A stretch of 64,000 bases of DNA. Source: Epithemia pelagica. Taxonomy: Eukaryota; Bacillariophyta; Bacillariophyceae; Surirellales; Surirellaceae. The notes below the pieces were generated by a model. The model worked only from the letters and a program-made list of their open reading frames with translations, was not told the origin of the DNA and ran no database searches. Shown piece after piece: positions 16,880 to 27,997 of the stretch. How positions within the stretch are numbered: the stretch's first letter is position 1; each line of letters starts with the position of its first letter. The position numbers and the translations under genes were made by a program. The stretch lies in contig OX337241.1 of the NCBI GenBank assembly GCA_946965045.2, positions 1,116,001 through 1,180,000 of the forward strand, written 5' to 3'.

Positions 16880-19800
16880 ATGCCATACACACAAAAACTC
16901 AAAGAAAACACACGTCTCTTCAAGTTTGAAAAAAGGTTTGGGTGCACGACTGCAGAAATCGCAATTCATGTCACAAAAAATTGCAATCTCCATTGCAAGA
17001 AGAACAACATGAACAAAATCAGAATGAAGATTGTGAATCTCGTCGATAACACTGGTTCCATGGGTGAGGCCACCCGAAGTGTCACAAAGTCAGCTCAAGA
17101 AATGAGAACCATGACCAAGCTCTTGCTGGGGGAGCCGTCCTTTATCACAGCCGTGTATGGCGACTACGATGCAAATACGCCAGATCGTGACTGTGGTGGG
17201 TTTTCCATTCTTTCCGAATCTGCCCCTCCCCCAACACAGACAAGTTGGTACAACAAATACATGCGTCCAATGGGTGGAGGAGGTTGGCCGGAGGCTCAAA
17301 AGACGGCGTTTAATCACATTTTGAGACGTTGGAAGAATGAACGTTGTATTATCTTTCATGTGACCGATGCTCCTCCACATTTACCGTCCAACAAAGATAG
17401 GGAAGGGGATCTCGAAGAAGAGTATTTGAAGAAGAATTCCATGGAAAACGATTGGGATCGTCTCTGTGAAATGGTCCAGGACAATCACCGAGTCGTGACC
17501 TTTCTGACGCATCGAAAAGCGGAACTGGTCGATATTTACTCCAAGCTCGGAGACGTCGTTGTGCTTCAAAAGAATACCTCTACTGAGATCACGGCAACCA
17601 TGATGAAAGTATTGTCGGCTCTGATTGGACAGGGAAGCGACAATTCTGTAAAGTACACTCGGCGTTCACCCTCTGGAGCTGATACCGAAGAACACTATAC
17701 TATCAATGTGGAAGTCCCTGTGCGCCTTGATACAGGCTTGAAATCTGCCAACCCAGTGGATGTCATCCAGGCCTTTGATGAGCTACTTGATCCGTCTCAT
17801 CCGGACCAGGCGCTTTGTTTGGCGACAAATGATATCTTGGGCAAGTACTGGCGGCTAGTATGTGGAAGGTATCAATTCATGCACGACGGAAAATACCGTG
17901 ACGTTGCCCAGAGAGTAATGAACAAATTGTCTCATAGTGTGTCCAAAATGATGAAGACGGATCAGGAAACATTGAAGAAGTGGATAGATGAGAGCCACGA
18001 TAATACGGACATGATCCGTGAGTTGGTCCAGAATGCTCTACCAGAATGTTCCACGGTTCTTGTTCTACGGGGTGATCCCCAGATTACCCTGGATGACTTG
18101 TTGGCGCTCGGCCGGGGCGGCGGAAACTATGGGGAACTCTCCAAGCTGATTGCAACAGTGGAGGAAATTCCGGTCGACCAAGTGTCTTTCCCAGAAGACG
18201 AGCAGACAGCCCCAGCGTTTGTGCCCCTGCAAGGTACATCTAAGTTGGCAACAGTTTTCCGATTAATTGCCAATCTGCTCGTTCCAGGTGTAGTGTTTTC
18301 TCCCGAAACAGCGATGCTAGCTGCGGTGCTTTCCTTGAACAACCACCATCTCGGGGACCTGGCACGACAGCTCTTGGAGAAACGAAAGGGAAAATGGATC
18401 GACCTGACGTTGGATGAAAACGGTGTCCCCAAAAGTCCGACGAACTTTGCGCTCAACTTTGTGCGGATTCTTCAGATTCTTCCCAACGACCTACTTACGG
18501 TCGAAGAAGTGGAATACCGTGACCATTATTTGAAGGTGGAACGTTTGGTTCGTAACCATGATGCAACGATGACGATCCAAACTGGGATCGTGCGTCCCAA
18601 ACCTCGCATGGCTCCAACGTGGAAACGCCGCTGTAATGAAAGGCATGGAGGCTGTGGACAGTATCGATGCTTCACAATCTTTCCAGGGGACTCCAAGATC
18701 TGCGGTAAATGCCTGTCCAAAAATGAGTTTCGAGCCGAAGCTGTACATGACCAAACCAACTGGGTACAATGTCGGTCCTGCCAAGTCAACTATGGAGTCA
18801 CGGCCATTGATTTGTTGAATGTTCAGCCCAAATGTCACTATTGCCGAAACCAGTCACAGTGTCCCTCAGTGGAATGCTATTTGTGCATGCATCGATTTAT
18901 CGATGATGGCAATGCTGCTGGACAAGCAATGGAAAACGCCCTCAAGAGCGCTGACGAAACATCCGTCGAAGGACAGCGCTTGAAGGCGGCCAAGGACGCT
19001 GGTTGCTTTATTTGTCCAGGGTGTGTCCACAATCCCACCTCCATGACGCAGACAACAGAGGTGAGACTGGCAGAAATGATCAAGGAGAACTCTGTATTGA
19101 AGAAAGTCATCCCGGTCTCAGAGTATGGTACCATGATGAACTCGAGCGTGAAATTGTGGAAGAGGGTCCTTCAAGTGAAACCGGCGGAGGGCGAACAGAT
19201 TGATCCTTTTGTTAAACTCTTCTGGAAAGGATTCACCATCCATGAAACAAGCAAAGTTGTGCAAACGTTTTCTTCGATAATGCTTCACAGCAAGGCCGCA
19301 ATGGTTCCGTGTCCGATGTGTGTCGAGGACACCCCGCTCCGCTGTATGGTCGACGCTTGCGGAAATTGCAACCATCGAATTTGTGAAGGATGCGTCAAGA
19401 GCTGGTATGGCCAAATCGTGGCGGGAAGTATTGCCTCACAGAGTCAAACCGCGTGCCCATTTTGCAAGATGCCACCAAAATTTCACACCATTCGTAACCT
19501 GGCCCAAGCTCACATCCGAAACATTCGTCCCTCCAAGGACAATAAGAGAGTACTTTGTGCGTGGGACCCCGGTATGTGGCATGCCGTCTGTATGCGGTGT
19601 TTGAAGGTTGCGCCAGCTGTTGAAAAGGTATGCTCGGCGGAAGCACCGACCATGCGAGGCTTTGTATGCCAAGACTGCCAGAAAGACTATCAGGGACAAG
19701 TCAAGCCTTGCCCTAGATGTGGTATTGATGTGGAAAAGAATGGTGGTTGCAACCACATGAGTTGCCCCAAGTGCAAAGATCACTGGTGTTGGTCTTGTGG

Positions 19801-19882
19801 AAAGGGCGGGTTTGACGGACACTCCATCTATGATCACATGTCGAATTGTAAAGGTATCTTCCCGGACGACATAGATGAGTAG
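16880..19882 (+). CDS. VWA-domain RBR E3 ubiquitin ligase-like protein
   Basis: The 1000-residue protein starts, after a short leader, with a von Willebrand A-type domain whose metal site DNTGSMG begins at Asp56. The C-terminal 190 residues form a RING-IBR-RING2 array. RING1 begins CPMCVEDTP with [13 protein letters not shown]2 reads [19 protein letters not shown] followed by CWSCG, where the Cys after HM is the expected ubiquitin-accepting residue. RBR ligases transfer ubiquitin through that cysteine. A middle cysteine-rich region (about 575-720) may be a further zinc-binding module. The frame is intact and intronless. ATG at 16880 is used; a later Met near residue 44 would still include the VWA domain. 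Targets are unknown. Confidence 0.85.
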   Translation: MPYTQKLKENTRLFKFEKRFGCTTAEIAIHVTKNCNLHCKKNNMNKIRMKIVNLVDNTGSMGEATRSVTKSAQEMRTMTKLLLGEPSFITAVYGDYDANTPDRDCGGFSILSESAPPPTQTSWYNKYMRPMGGGGWPEAQKTAFNHILRRWKNERCIIFHVTDAPPHLPSNKDREGDLEEEYLKKNSMENDWDRLCEMVQDNHRVVTFLTHRKAELVDIYSKLGDVVVLQKNTSTEITATMMKVLSALIGQGSDNSVKYTRRSPSGADTEEHYTINVEVPVRLDTGLKSANPVDVIQAFDELLDPSHPDQALCLATNDILGKYWRLVCGRYQFMHDGKYRDVAQRVMNKLSHSVSKMMKTDQETLKKWIDESHDNTDMIRELVQNALPECSTVLVLRGDPQITLDDLLALGRGGGNYGELSKLIATVEEIPVDQVSFPEDEQTAPAFVPLQGTSKLATVFRLIANLLVPGVVFSPETAMLAAVLSLNNHHLGDLARQLLEKRKGKWIDLTLDENGVPKSPTNFALNFVRILQILPNDLLTVEEVEYRDHYLKVERLVRNHDATMTIQTGIVRPKPRMAPTWKRRCNERHGGCGQYRCFTIFPGDSKICGKCLSKNEFRAEAVHDQTNWVQCRSCQVNYGVTAIDLLNVQPKCHYCRNQSQCPSVECYLCMHRFIDDGNAAGQAMENALKSADETSVEGQRLKAAKDAGCFICPGCVHNPTSMTQTTEVRLAEMIKENSVLKKVIPVSEYGTMMNSSVKLWKRVLQVKPAEGEQIDPFVKLFWKGFTIHETSKVVQTFSSIMLHSKAAMVPCPMCVEDTPLRCMVDACGNCNHRICEGCVKSWYGQIVAGSIASQSQTACPFCKMPPKFHTIRNLAQAHIRNIRPSKDNKRVLCAWDPGMWHAVCMRCLKVAPAVEKVCSAEAPTMRGFVCQDCQKDYQGQVKPCPRCGIDVEKNGGCNHMSCPKCKDHWCWSCGKGGFDGHSIYDHMSNCKGIFPDDIDE

Positions 19883-20280
19883 AACAAACTGGCCCCAAAT
19901 ACCATGCATTGTGCATATGTTCTTGTGACAGATTTGTTGAAAATGTTTAACAATAAGTGAACTCCATCGTATAATATTCTTCTGCTACTAGATGCACATG
20001 AAGAAAGAATGATCTGACCTACCAACGAGGTCACCAGTCATACTATTCCAAGGTTCCGGTTCGACACAGAGCGAGAATCCACCAATGGTTTTCAGTCCAC
20101 AGCCACGAAGACAGACAGCAAAGCTATACAGCTCGCGGTTCATGAACTTGTTTTCTTCTTTCTAACGAGTACAGCCCCATCTCTTTTAGCATTCAAGTGT
20201 CCATGACCATCTTGTGGTGCGGGTGCCCTTCGTTATTGTACTAAAGAGAACGCTGAGATGCAAAGCCGCTTGGCTGTAGT
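19883..20280. other. Convergent intergenic gap
   Basis: This region lies between the 3' ends of the VWA-RBR gene and the three-exon membrane gene. I see no gene or repeat in it. Confidence 0.4.
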
Positions 20281-23200
20281 TCATTCCATCTCATTTTGCG
20301 AGGAGGTTGGTGATTCGTCACCCCAACCATCGTCCTCCTCGACCCATGAGGATGCGTCGCCGGATGAATCTGTAATCATGGCGGTGATAGTTGGCGCTGT
20401 ACTTTCAGTACTCATGGAGAGTTCAATCACGGCATGACAAGCATGCGTTTCCCAATGCAACGCTGTTTGGATTGGGGCGATACCAATTTTTCGACCCATT
20501 TCACGAAACAACAAACTCGTCTTGGCAATGTGCACTGTGGTGGCACACGAGTTGGTTGGAACGTTGGATTCACACACACAAACATCCAAACCACAAAAGG
20601 GTGAGCCAACGAGTCACACAAACATACCAGAACACGTTTGCGACAAACTAATAATACGTACATGCCGATTCGGGAATGTGTTGGAGTGGGTGCGCTTGCA
20701 TTAAATCGGCCAATTGTTCCAATTCATCCTTGGCCGCAGCATCTGTAGCTGTTTGGTACTTCTTGGTGCCACTCTTTCCATGAAACAAGAGTCGTGCATA
20801 TTCCGCCAATGTGGCAGCCTCCTCGTTGGTGAGTTCTTTCTCGTTGGAGTCTTGTGCTGGTTGCGACCACAATTGGAATCCCCATGCCGTCATGGCTTGT
20901 GCAATCTCTTCGTCGTCCTCACTGGAATCCGGATTTGCCACCGCCAAGGCGCAAATGACGCGGGCAATCCCCAATCGTTCCGAATCATTCAATGACAAGA
21001 CACGAACGTCATGACTCAAGGCCAAGGGTGGTTGGTCCACATTGGTACTTTGAACTTCCAAAAAGTGTTCTATCATTGTGTCATTATTCGAAACCACAGT
21101 CACCAGAGGGATCCCAAAGACAACGAAACGAAAAAGAGACAATACAAAACATGTTATACGTAAGACGAAGACCACCAAAGTCTCACCAACAAACCACACG
21201 AACGGCCAACGTACCGGCTTGTGGATTGTCCAATGCCATGCCATGACCAAACAACAGGTATCCTTGCAATCCCATGTGAATCCAGACATGACGTTGCATG
21301 CGTCGTTGAAAGGCTGTGAGTTTGGCCACGGAACGAAAACTGTAATGGCGTTGCAAAATCCACGAAATGGCTTGTCCCGTCTTGCCGGGCAACAGGGACG
21401 TTAATTTGGGTACGGTGCGAGACAAGACACTGGGAATTGTATCCTCCTCCTCGTCCTTGTCCTCCTCGGTCGAACTGGCTTGTCCTTGGTCGTGTCGCAA
21501 AAATTCCAAAATCTTGTCTTGTTGACCATCCAAGGCACGAGACAAGTCTTGGTCCATGGCTTGGACCAAGGTTCGTACAATCGGATAAGACGGTGCTTCT
21601 GTGGCTTGTTCTTTAGAGTCCTGGTTGTCGTCCTCCTCTTGGTCCTCCATAGAAAGGTCGTCGTCATTGTCATTGTCATTGGGTATGGGACGTGGCAAGA
21701 GTGGTTGCAACACGAGGACATATTTGGTCGACAATGCCACGACTGGTTGGACGGCCAAGGTGACATGGTCGGCATAGGGAGAATGGGTCAAACAGGTTTG
21801 CAACCGTTCCAACTCGAGTGCTTGGTGGTGCATATTCCCATGTAACACGGTGCGGTGCCGTTCGCGACACCACTGGTACCACCACGTGATGCGACAGTGA
21901 TCCACGGTAGTCGTCGTCGGGGTCGAGTGGCTACTGTTGCTACTACGGGAAGGATTGCTCCGGGTGCTCGTTGTCATGGTGCGGATCCACCAGGAAACGA
22001 TGCGAGTGCAAACTTCAAAATCCTGTTGGACCATGGCGTGCCAACGTGGATGTAAGACTTGCAGCCAAATCTCTTCGGTCGTGTCCATTGGCATGTCCTT
22101 CTTGTTTCCATGGACATTGTGATTGGGTTGCACCGTCAGTCCCAACCGATAGGCCCACGCGGCCGACACGCGACCCGTCCAGGTGGGAAGACACCACCAC
22201 GACGACGATGGACTGCTCCTACTGCTGCTGCTGGATGATGGGAGGGGTTGCAAGTAGATGGAATCTGTCGTCTTTGTCGTATCATTTCTCGGAACCAAAA
22301 GAGTGGAGGCATTCCACACGGACCAATCCTCCTTGGTTCGATTCCATTCCACGGGTTGGGGCGCTCCTCCGTCTTTTTCATGTTTTTGTTCCTGTGCGGC
22401 TCGCTGCTGCTCGAATTTGGACTGGATCGAGGTTTGGACCACGTGTTCCAGTTCCCGAGGAGACGACCACACGTGGGTGGGTGGTTGCCACAACCAGGCG
22501 GCTGCTGCTCGATGACGACGATGGTGGTTGTCGTCCGGGTTCGAGGCGGTCTTGGTCGGTTCTGGTGGTTGGAGTTGCGCCAGGGCGTGATGATAGGGCG
22601 CCGGGAGCAACCCAGCTGCTCCGGAGGGTCGGAGCAAGGACAAGACGGACGACGGTTCCTCCAACCATGTGCTGGCCGTGTCGGTGCGGAACAAATCCAA
22701 TGCCAAGACGTGATACAAGCCTTGCAACTGATGCACGGCCACATGGACCAGGGTTGCAGCATGCGTGTCATGCCATACGGTCCAATCCTCCTTGTCGTCG
22801 TTGTCATTATTGTTGTGGTTGCGGTTCTTGTTCCATGGGTGGCACCGTCGTGGCCGCCACGATTGCCACCACACGGGACGCACCACGGTCCACCACACCA
22901 GGCAGGCTCGTGGTCCTGGTCGAGGGCCAAGGTGGTGCGAGTGTTGTGCTTGTTGCATCCACCAGTGCTGTAGTTGCAGGCCCATGCACACCACGAGCAA
23001 CGTTACCGTCAGGGCGATTCCATAGGAGTGCATCCACGCCACGACGGCGGCCGCCAGGGGATGGGTTTGCAAATAGTGCCAATAGCGAAACTGAAGGACG
23101 GTGCGAGCCACGGAACGTCCCAGTGCCAGGCCCCGCACCAGAACCTGACCCACCAGGCGCACGACCGTCGTGACACCACGCCATACCTCGTGCCGATGAC

Positions 23201-23705
23201 GCCACGTCCAAACAATGCGACGACGACGTTGGTGGGCCGTGGTGTCGGTATGAACGATCGTAGTGGTTGTCGTCGTGGTAGTACTACGGCGTGTACTGCT
23301 GCTGCTCGCCTGCGGTAAGGACGCCATGGGAACCAACCATACCGTTGGACGAAAGAGACTCGTCGTGCGGGCCATGTTCCTCCACGGGGCAATGGTGTTC
23401 GGAGTGGAATGCCGTGTGGTTGGTAGTTGGCTGGAGGTTGCTCCACCACGATTGGATGCGGCCGTGACACAAGGCAGTGTCCGCAGAATTGCGACCAGAA
23501 GAATCATCATGACCAGTGTTACATACCACAGCACCGGTACCAACCTCGTGCCAGTGGTGGCGACTCGCCGTTGGTGCCTCTTGTAAGGATGATGATGATG
23601 GTAGTGGTGGTTTTCCTCCTGGGAACGAGTCATGTTTTCATTGATAGAGGAGGAGGAGGAGAAGGGATGGTCACCATGATGGTGGCAATAAGAATGGACA
23701 TTCAT
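20281..23705 (-). CDS. Multi-exon membrane protein of unknown function
   Basis: Three exons can be joined in frame: 23705-21215, 21069-20662 and 20534-20281, with GT-AG introns of 145 and 127 bases, giving 1050 residues. The first ATG in frame is at 23705. The N-terminus is His/Ser-rich, then comes a hydrophobic helix (LWYVTLVMMILLVAIL), basic Thr-rich sequence and a second hydrophobic segment (IALTVTLLVVCMGL). The rest is soluble, with an acidic patch (DDNDDDLSMEDQEEDD) and a C-terminal region rich in Glu, Asp and Ser that ends SSQNEME. I recognise no domain. Both introns start with GTACGT, like three others in this window. The gene probably encodes a lineage-restricted membrane protein. Confidence 0.7.
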
Positions 23706-24330
23706 GATTTCAACGACAGATCTCGACTCGAGAGGAAACGCGTCGTGAAATCTGCCTGAAAGAAGGAATTGCGACCTCGAACACAGAAAAGAGTCTCTAC
23801 CTAGGTAGAATACTTCAAATGTCGTTTCCAAAAAGAGGCAGAGACTAATAACAAAGCCTTGAAAGACACAATATACAGAAGGGAGCGGTGGATGGGTGTC
23901 GAAGACATATATAGGAGTATCTTTTTTTCAACAAGAAGAGTATCTTTTCGGTAATGCGTTTAAGAGAGACCATTCTGCGACTAAACTATTTTTGGGTCCC
24001 GATCCAAATTCCAAATGGGATTCGGCTACCTTTGGCAGAACCAGTCCCGTTGCATCCAGTATTCCAAAAAAAAAACGACGGATGCCACACAACCATGGAA
24101 AAGAAGACCTTGTCCAAAGCCACGGTTGGTATCCACCATCCCCTGGTTTGGTACTGCTTGGCGCACCATGGGAGGTCAGTGCAACAGAGAGCAAGGTTGT
24201 CCGGGCCTCCTGTCGCCATGCTTCGAGTGTTGAGGGCAAACCCCCCTTTTGGCACACACACATTCACCATGGTCGTGTGTGTGTAGGAGATTGTGTGATG
24301 CGCGTCACTGGAGTTCCTCCGTATGCATTC
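23706..24330. other. Gap between two minus-strand genes
   Basis: The gap holds the upstream region of the membrane gene and the downstream region of the PPR gene. A plus-strand open frame begins at 23896 with GTG and overlaps the PPR gene; it looks like chance. Nothing else is recognisable. Confidence 0.4.
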
Positions 24331-27300
24331 TTAATCCACCACATTGGACGACCATTCCGTGGGAATATTCTGCAAAATCTGTTCCAAAACATCTTGTTGA
24401 TCTCGACGATGGTACCGATTCGTACTACTACTACTACCAGAACTGCTGGTCGTGGTCGAGAGTCCGGCTTCCTGCAACAACTCCTGATACAAGGAGGGAC
24501 TGGCACTGCGAAGTTGCTGGAATTTGGTAGTGGCGGTGGCGGAGAGAGCGCGAGTCAAGGAAACGACACGAAACAAAAAGAAAAGGATGAGTCTCTGGTA
24601 AATCCTTTTGCGAAACAGCTTGGCGATGGACCCGAATTTCCATACTGCAATGCACGTACCGACAAGACAAAGGCATCGACAAATCCTTGTTCACAGCACT
24701 TGTCAAAGAGCGATTGGACCATTTCGGTTCGTTCGGTTCCCAAAGGCATGAGTTGTCCAATGGCCTTGAAGAGTGTTCCATAACTAATATTGTTGGGCCC
24801 GTCGCCCGACGACGAGGACGATTCCAATTGGCACAATTTGCCAAAGGTTCGCAGGGCCACTTGCAAGGCATTGGTTTTGCCTGGCGCATGTTTGTAATAG
24901 GCACAACAATTAATGACAGACGAATAGGTGGTCACGTCGGGTCGTAACAAACTTTGACCCGACTGGTATTCTTGTTCCAATTGCAACAAGATTTGTTCCG
25001 CCATTTCGACGGATCGGACATGTTTGGATCGCGCAATGGCCTTGATGACAATGTTGGGGGTCATGATGGAAATATGAAAGCCTCGTTGTTCCAACGTGAG
25101 GGATTGCATATGATCAAAGATTTGTTGCGCTCGTTGCGGAGCCGCCACATTGGTCGCCGCTTGATTGGCCCAGGCATTGAGAACACAGCCCAAACTCACT
25201 TCGTCTGGTCCCAACAAGACATCACCGGCGCGATGTTGTTCTTCCATCCATTGAAAGATTTCTTCGGCTCGTTCGGCTGCATTGGGTTGGGGTGATTTGC
25301 TCCACGCATGCAACAAAGCATTAAAGACGAGACGGGTCGGACGGACATGTCCCAATCCCTGTTCGTACAATGTCATCATGCGATCCACAATGCTTTGCGC
25401 GCGTTGGGCGGATTTGGAATCCTTGCGTTTGACAATGCCATCAATGGCCACCACGTACGAAATGGTATTGGGACGAATATCGGCTTGTTGCGTTTGGGTA
25501 TATTCGTCTTCCATATACTGCAAGAGGGATTCCATTTTGGTCAAGGCCTGAGGTTTGCGGGAATCCCGCCAGGCACCCATGACCGTGGTATAACAGACAT
25601 AGTTGGGTCGAACGTGGGTTTTTCCTTGTTGATGTAGGCGGACCATTTCGTCCAAGACCCGTTGGGCATTTTCGGCCGCATCGGGAACGCCACTCATGGC
25701 CCAACACCGGAGGACCGCGGCATAGGTTCGGACATTGGGTTGGACATCGCGTTCGCCGTGCACAGTGGTCCGTTGATGCATTTCGGCCAAGTATTGTTCG
25801 GCACGACGGACATAACGGAGACGATTCTTGGGACTGGCCGTGGCGGCTCGACTCAGTGCATTCAAGACGGCATTGTAAATGGTGGTGGTGGGTTTGAGGG
25901 GATGGTATTTTCGCACACGGCCTCTTCCTCCAGATGTCGTTGCTGTTGTGGTGGTGGAGGCCTGGTTGGATGACACGCCACCCGCATTGGTATCGTACAA
26001 TTGATACAATCGTTTCAAGAGGGCTTGTGCCTGTGTGGCTGCAACTTGTCCATCCCAATGATTGCCAATGGCTCGAATGGCTGTGGCATAACTAATGAGG
26101 GTGGGTTTGGCTTGGGCATTGCCTCGGACATGATAACTATATTCCATTTCTTGGACAATCCTCAAGGCTCGAGGAGCGGCCATTTCTCGTTCCCGTCGAG
26201 ACCACGTCTTGGCCCAACAATTCAAGACACTGGTATAGGCCACGACATCGGGGGCAATGCCAAAGCGTTCCATGCGAGCCAAGGTCGCATCCGCCTTGCG
26301 AGCCAAACTCCAATCGTGACTCCGCGCCAAACCACCAATGTAACTGGTGTACGTGACCAAATTGGGGGGTGGAGCGGTCGGAATCGTACTGGTATTGGTA
26401 CGACACGACAATGAGGACGACGAATTGGATGAGGCAGTCGTTTCGTCTTGTGCCGCAGGGTGTTGTTCTTCCATTTCCGTCAGCAAGTCTTGCGCTCGTT
26501 GCAAGGCGATACGAGGAGCAATTTTGGTGCGTTTGCACCAGGCTTCCACCACAATGGACCATACCTTGACACTGGGGACGAAGCCACCTCGAGTTTGCAT
26601 GCGTCGCAAAATATCCTCCGCTTTTTGGGCCCCCTGTCCCGAAACATCGTAGGCAACTTGATAGTCGGCCCAGCCCTGCGCCAACAACATGTAGGAATAT
26701 TCCGTGGCCAATACAGGAGTCGGATTCTTGGGAGATGGCGACGACGATACGGACGTGTCATTGGTGATTGTTGTTGTTGGTGGTTGTATTCGTGCGTTGG
26801 GTTGTTCCATTTGCAAGAGCAAGTCGTCGGCATCTTCTAAATATCCGGCTTGAATGAGTCCTTCCAAGACCGTATTGTAACATCGACCATCGGGTTGGAC
26901 CGTCGAAGGTTTCCCTTGGGCATGCAAGTCTACCATGATTTCCAAGGCATCCAAGGCCATGTGTGGATTGGGTCCATAGGCCATGTTTTGCAAATCCATA
27001 TAAAAGTCGGTCAAGGTCAAATCCTTGTCCCAAAAATTATATGTACTATTGTCGTTGTTGTTGTCGTGGTGCTTGTTGTTGTTGTTGTTGTTGTTGGTGG
27101 TGGTGTCGTCGTCATTCTCACCAATGGTGCGTTTGGTTCGTCGCGTTGTTACGACTGTGGTGGGGGCGACCGAATCCAGTGATTCGTCGTCGTCGTCGTT
27201 GTCGTCATGGTGGAGTGATGGTTCGTCGTTGTCTTGATTCATAGCGTACAACGCTATGCTGGTCCGTGTGGTGGCTCGTCGTCGACACCCGGTGGGTCGC

Positions 27301-27544
27301 AAGACGAGACGGTCCCATGGATTCCCCTCTGGTGCTCTATGTGGTGGTGGTGGTGGTAGTGATGGAACGAATGCCATTGGAGGAGGAACAACCCCACCCA
27401 ACGGTCGACCAACACCCATGACAGGGATCCAACTGGCCGTTCTGGTGGTTGTCGTTGTGATGGTGGTGGTAGCAGCAGCCCCCAGCAAAGGAATCTGGTG
27501 TGCCATCCATACTACGAACAGCAGCTCCAGAACAACCACGGTCG

Positions 27545-27581
<37 letters not shown>

Positions 27582-27623
27582 GGCGGCACGGTCCATTCCC
27601 ACCCGACGACGATGCATCCTCAT
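24331..27623 (-). CDS. Pentatricopeptide repeat (PPR) protein, probably organellar
   Basis: Two exons (27623-24660, 24594-24331) flank a 65-base GT-AG intron; the joined protein has 1075 residues. The first ATG in frame is at 27623. After a low-complexity N-terminus come many 35-residue helical repeats with typical PPR wording, such as PDVVAYTSVLNCWAK, YNAVLNALSRA, PNYVCYTTVMGAW, PTRLVFNALLHAWSK and PDVTTYSSVINCCA. PPR proteins bind organellar RNA in a sequence-specific way for processing, stability or translation. No editing (DYW) domain is visible at the C-terminus. The N-terminus contains a long Thr run from a (GTT)n microsatellite followed by a hydrophobic stretch, which may act in targeting. 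Mitochondrion or plastid cannot be decided. Confidence 0.85.
27541..27582. repeat. (GTT)n microsatellite in PPR coding region
   Basis: An almost pure GTT run on the plus strand encodes polythreonine (ACA/ACG-type codons on the minus strand) near the N-terminus of the PPR protein. A second, shorter GTT-rich stretch at 27054-27105 encodes an Asn run in the same gene. Confidence 0.85.
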
Positions 27624-27997
27624 CCCTTTGTTGTGTGTGGGTGTGCAGTATCTGGCAGACTGGGTTCGCGCAAGGACCGATCCCCGAGCAACCACCAGTA
27701 GAGAGAGAGAGACCGAACAAGACGAAGAGAGAAAATGGCATCGGATGTCGGGTGTGTGTTGATGGGTTGCCAATCCAAAACGGTCCGTCTGTCCATCCGT
27801 CTTTGTGTCAGTCCGTTTTAATGCGATTTAAAAGCGATCCTCTATCTCTGGGGAGTAGTCATCCGTTGTTAGTGATGGGCCGAGTGGAACGGCTCCGAAA
27901 GGGAACTGAATGCAAGAAAAGCAGTGTTGGTACAAAGCCGCCTCCCCGCAAAAGGCACAACGACCACAAAAGAGAACAACAACACTAGCACAAAATC
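27624..27997. promoter_or_regulatory. Divergent promoter of PPR and membrane-protein genes
   Basis: This 374-base gap separates divergent genes and should contain both promoters. The bases just before the plus-strand ATG are rich in ACAAC. No specific site is recognised. Confidence 0.4.

Noticed and set aside
21971-23173. 400-codon plus-strand open frame
   Set aside because: It lies wholly inside exon 1 of the minus-strand membrane gene and is very rich in Arg, Ser and Cys, as expected of an antisense shadow.
23896-24783. 295-codon plus-strand open frame
   Set aside because: It opens with GTG, overlaps the PPR gene on the other strand, and its sequence has no protein-like pattern; it is a shadow of the PPR coding region and gap.
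27054-27586. GTT-rich runs as a possible CRISPR-like or centromeric repeat
   Set aside because: They are simple trinucleotide runs inside the PPR reading frame, without spacers.
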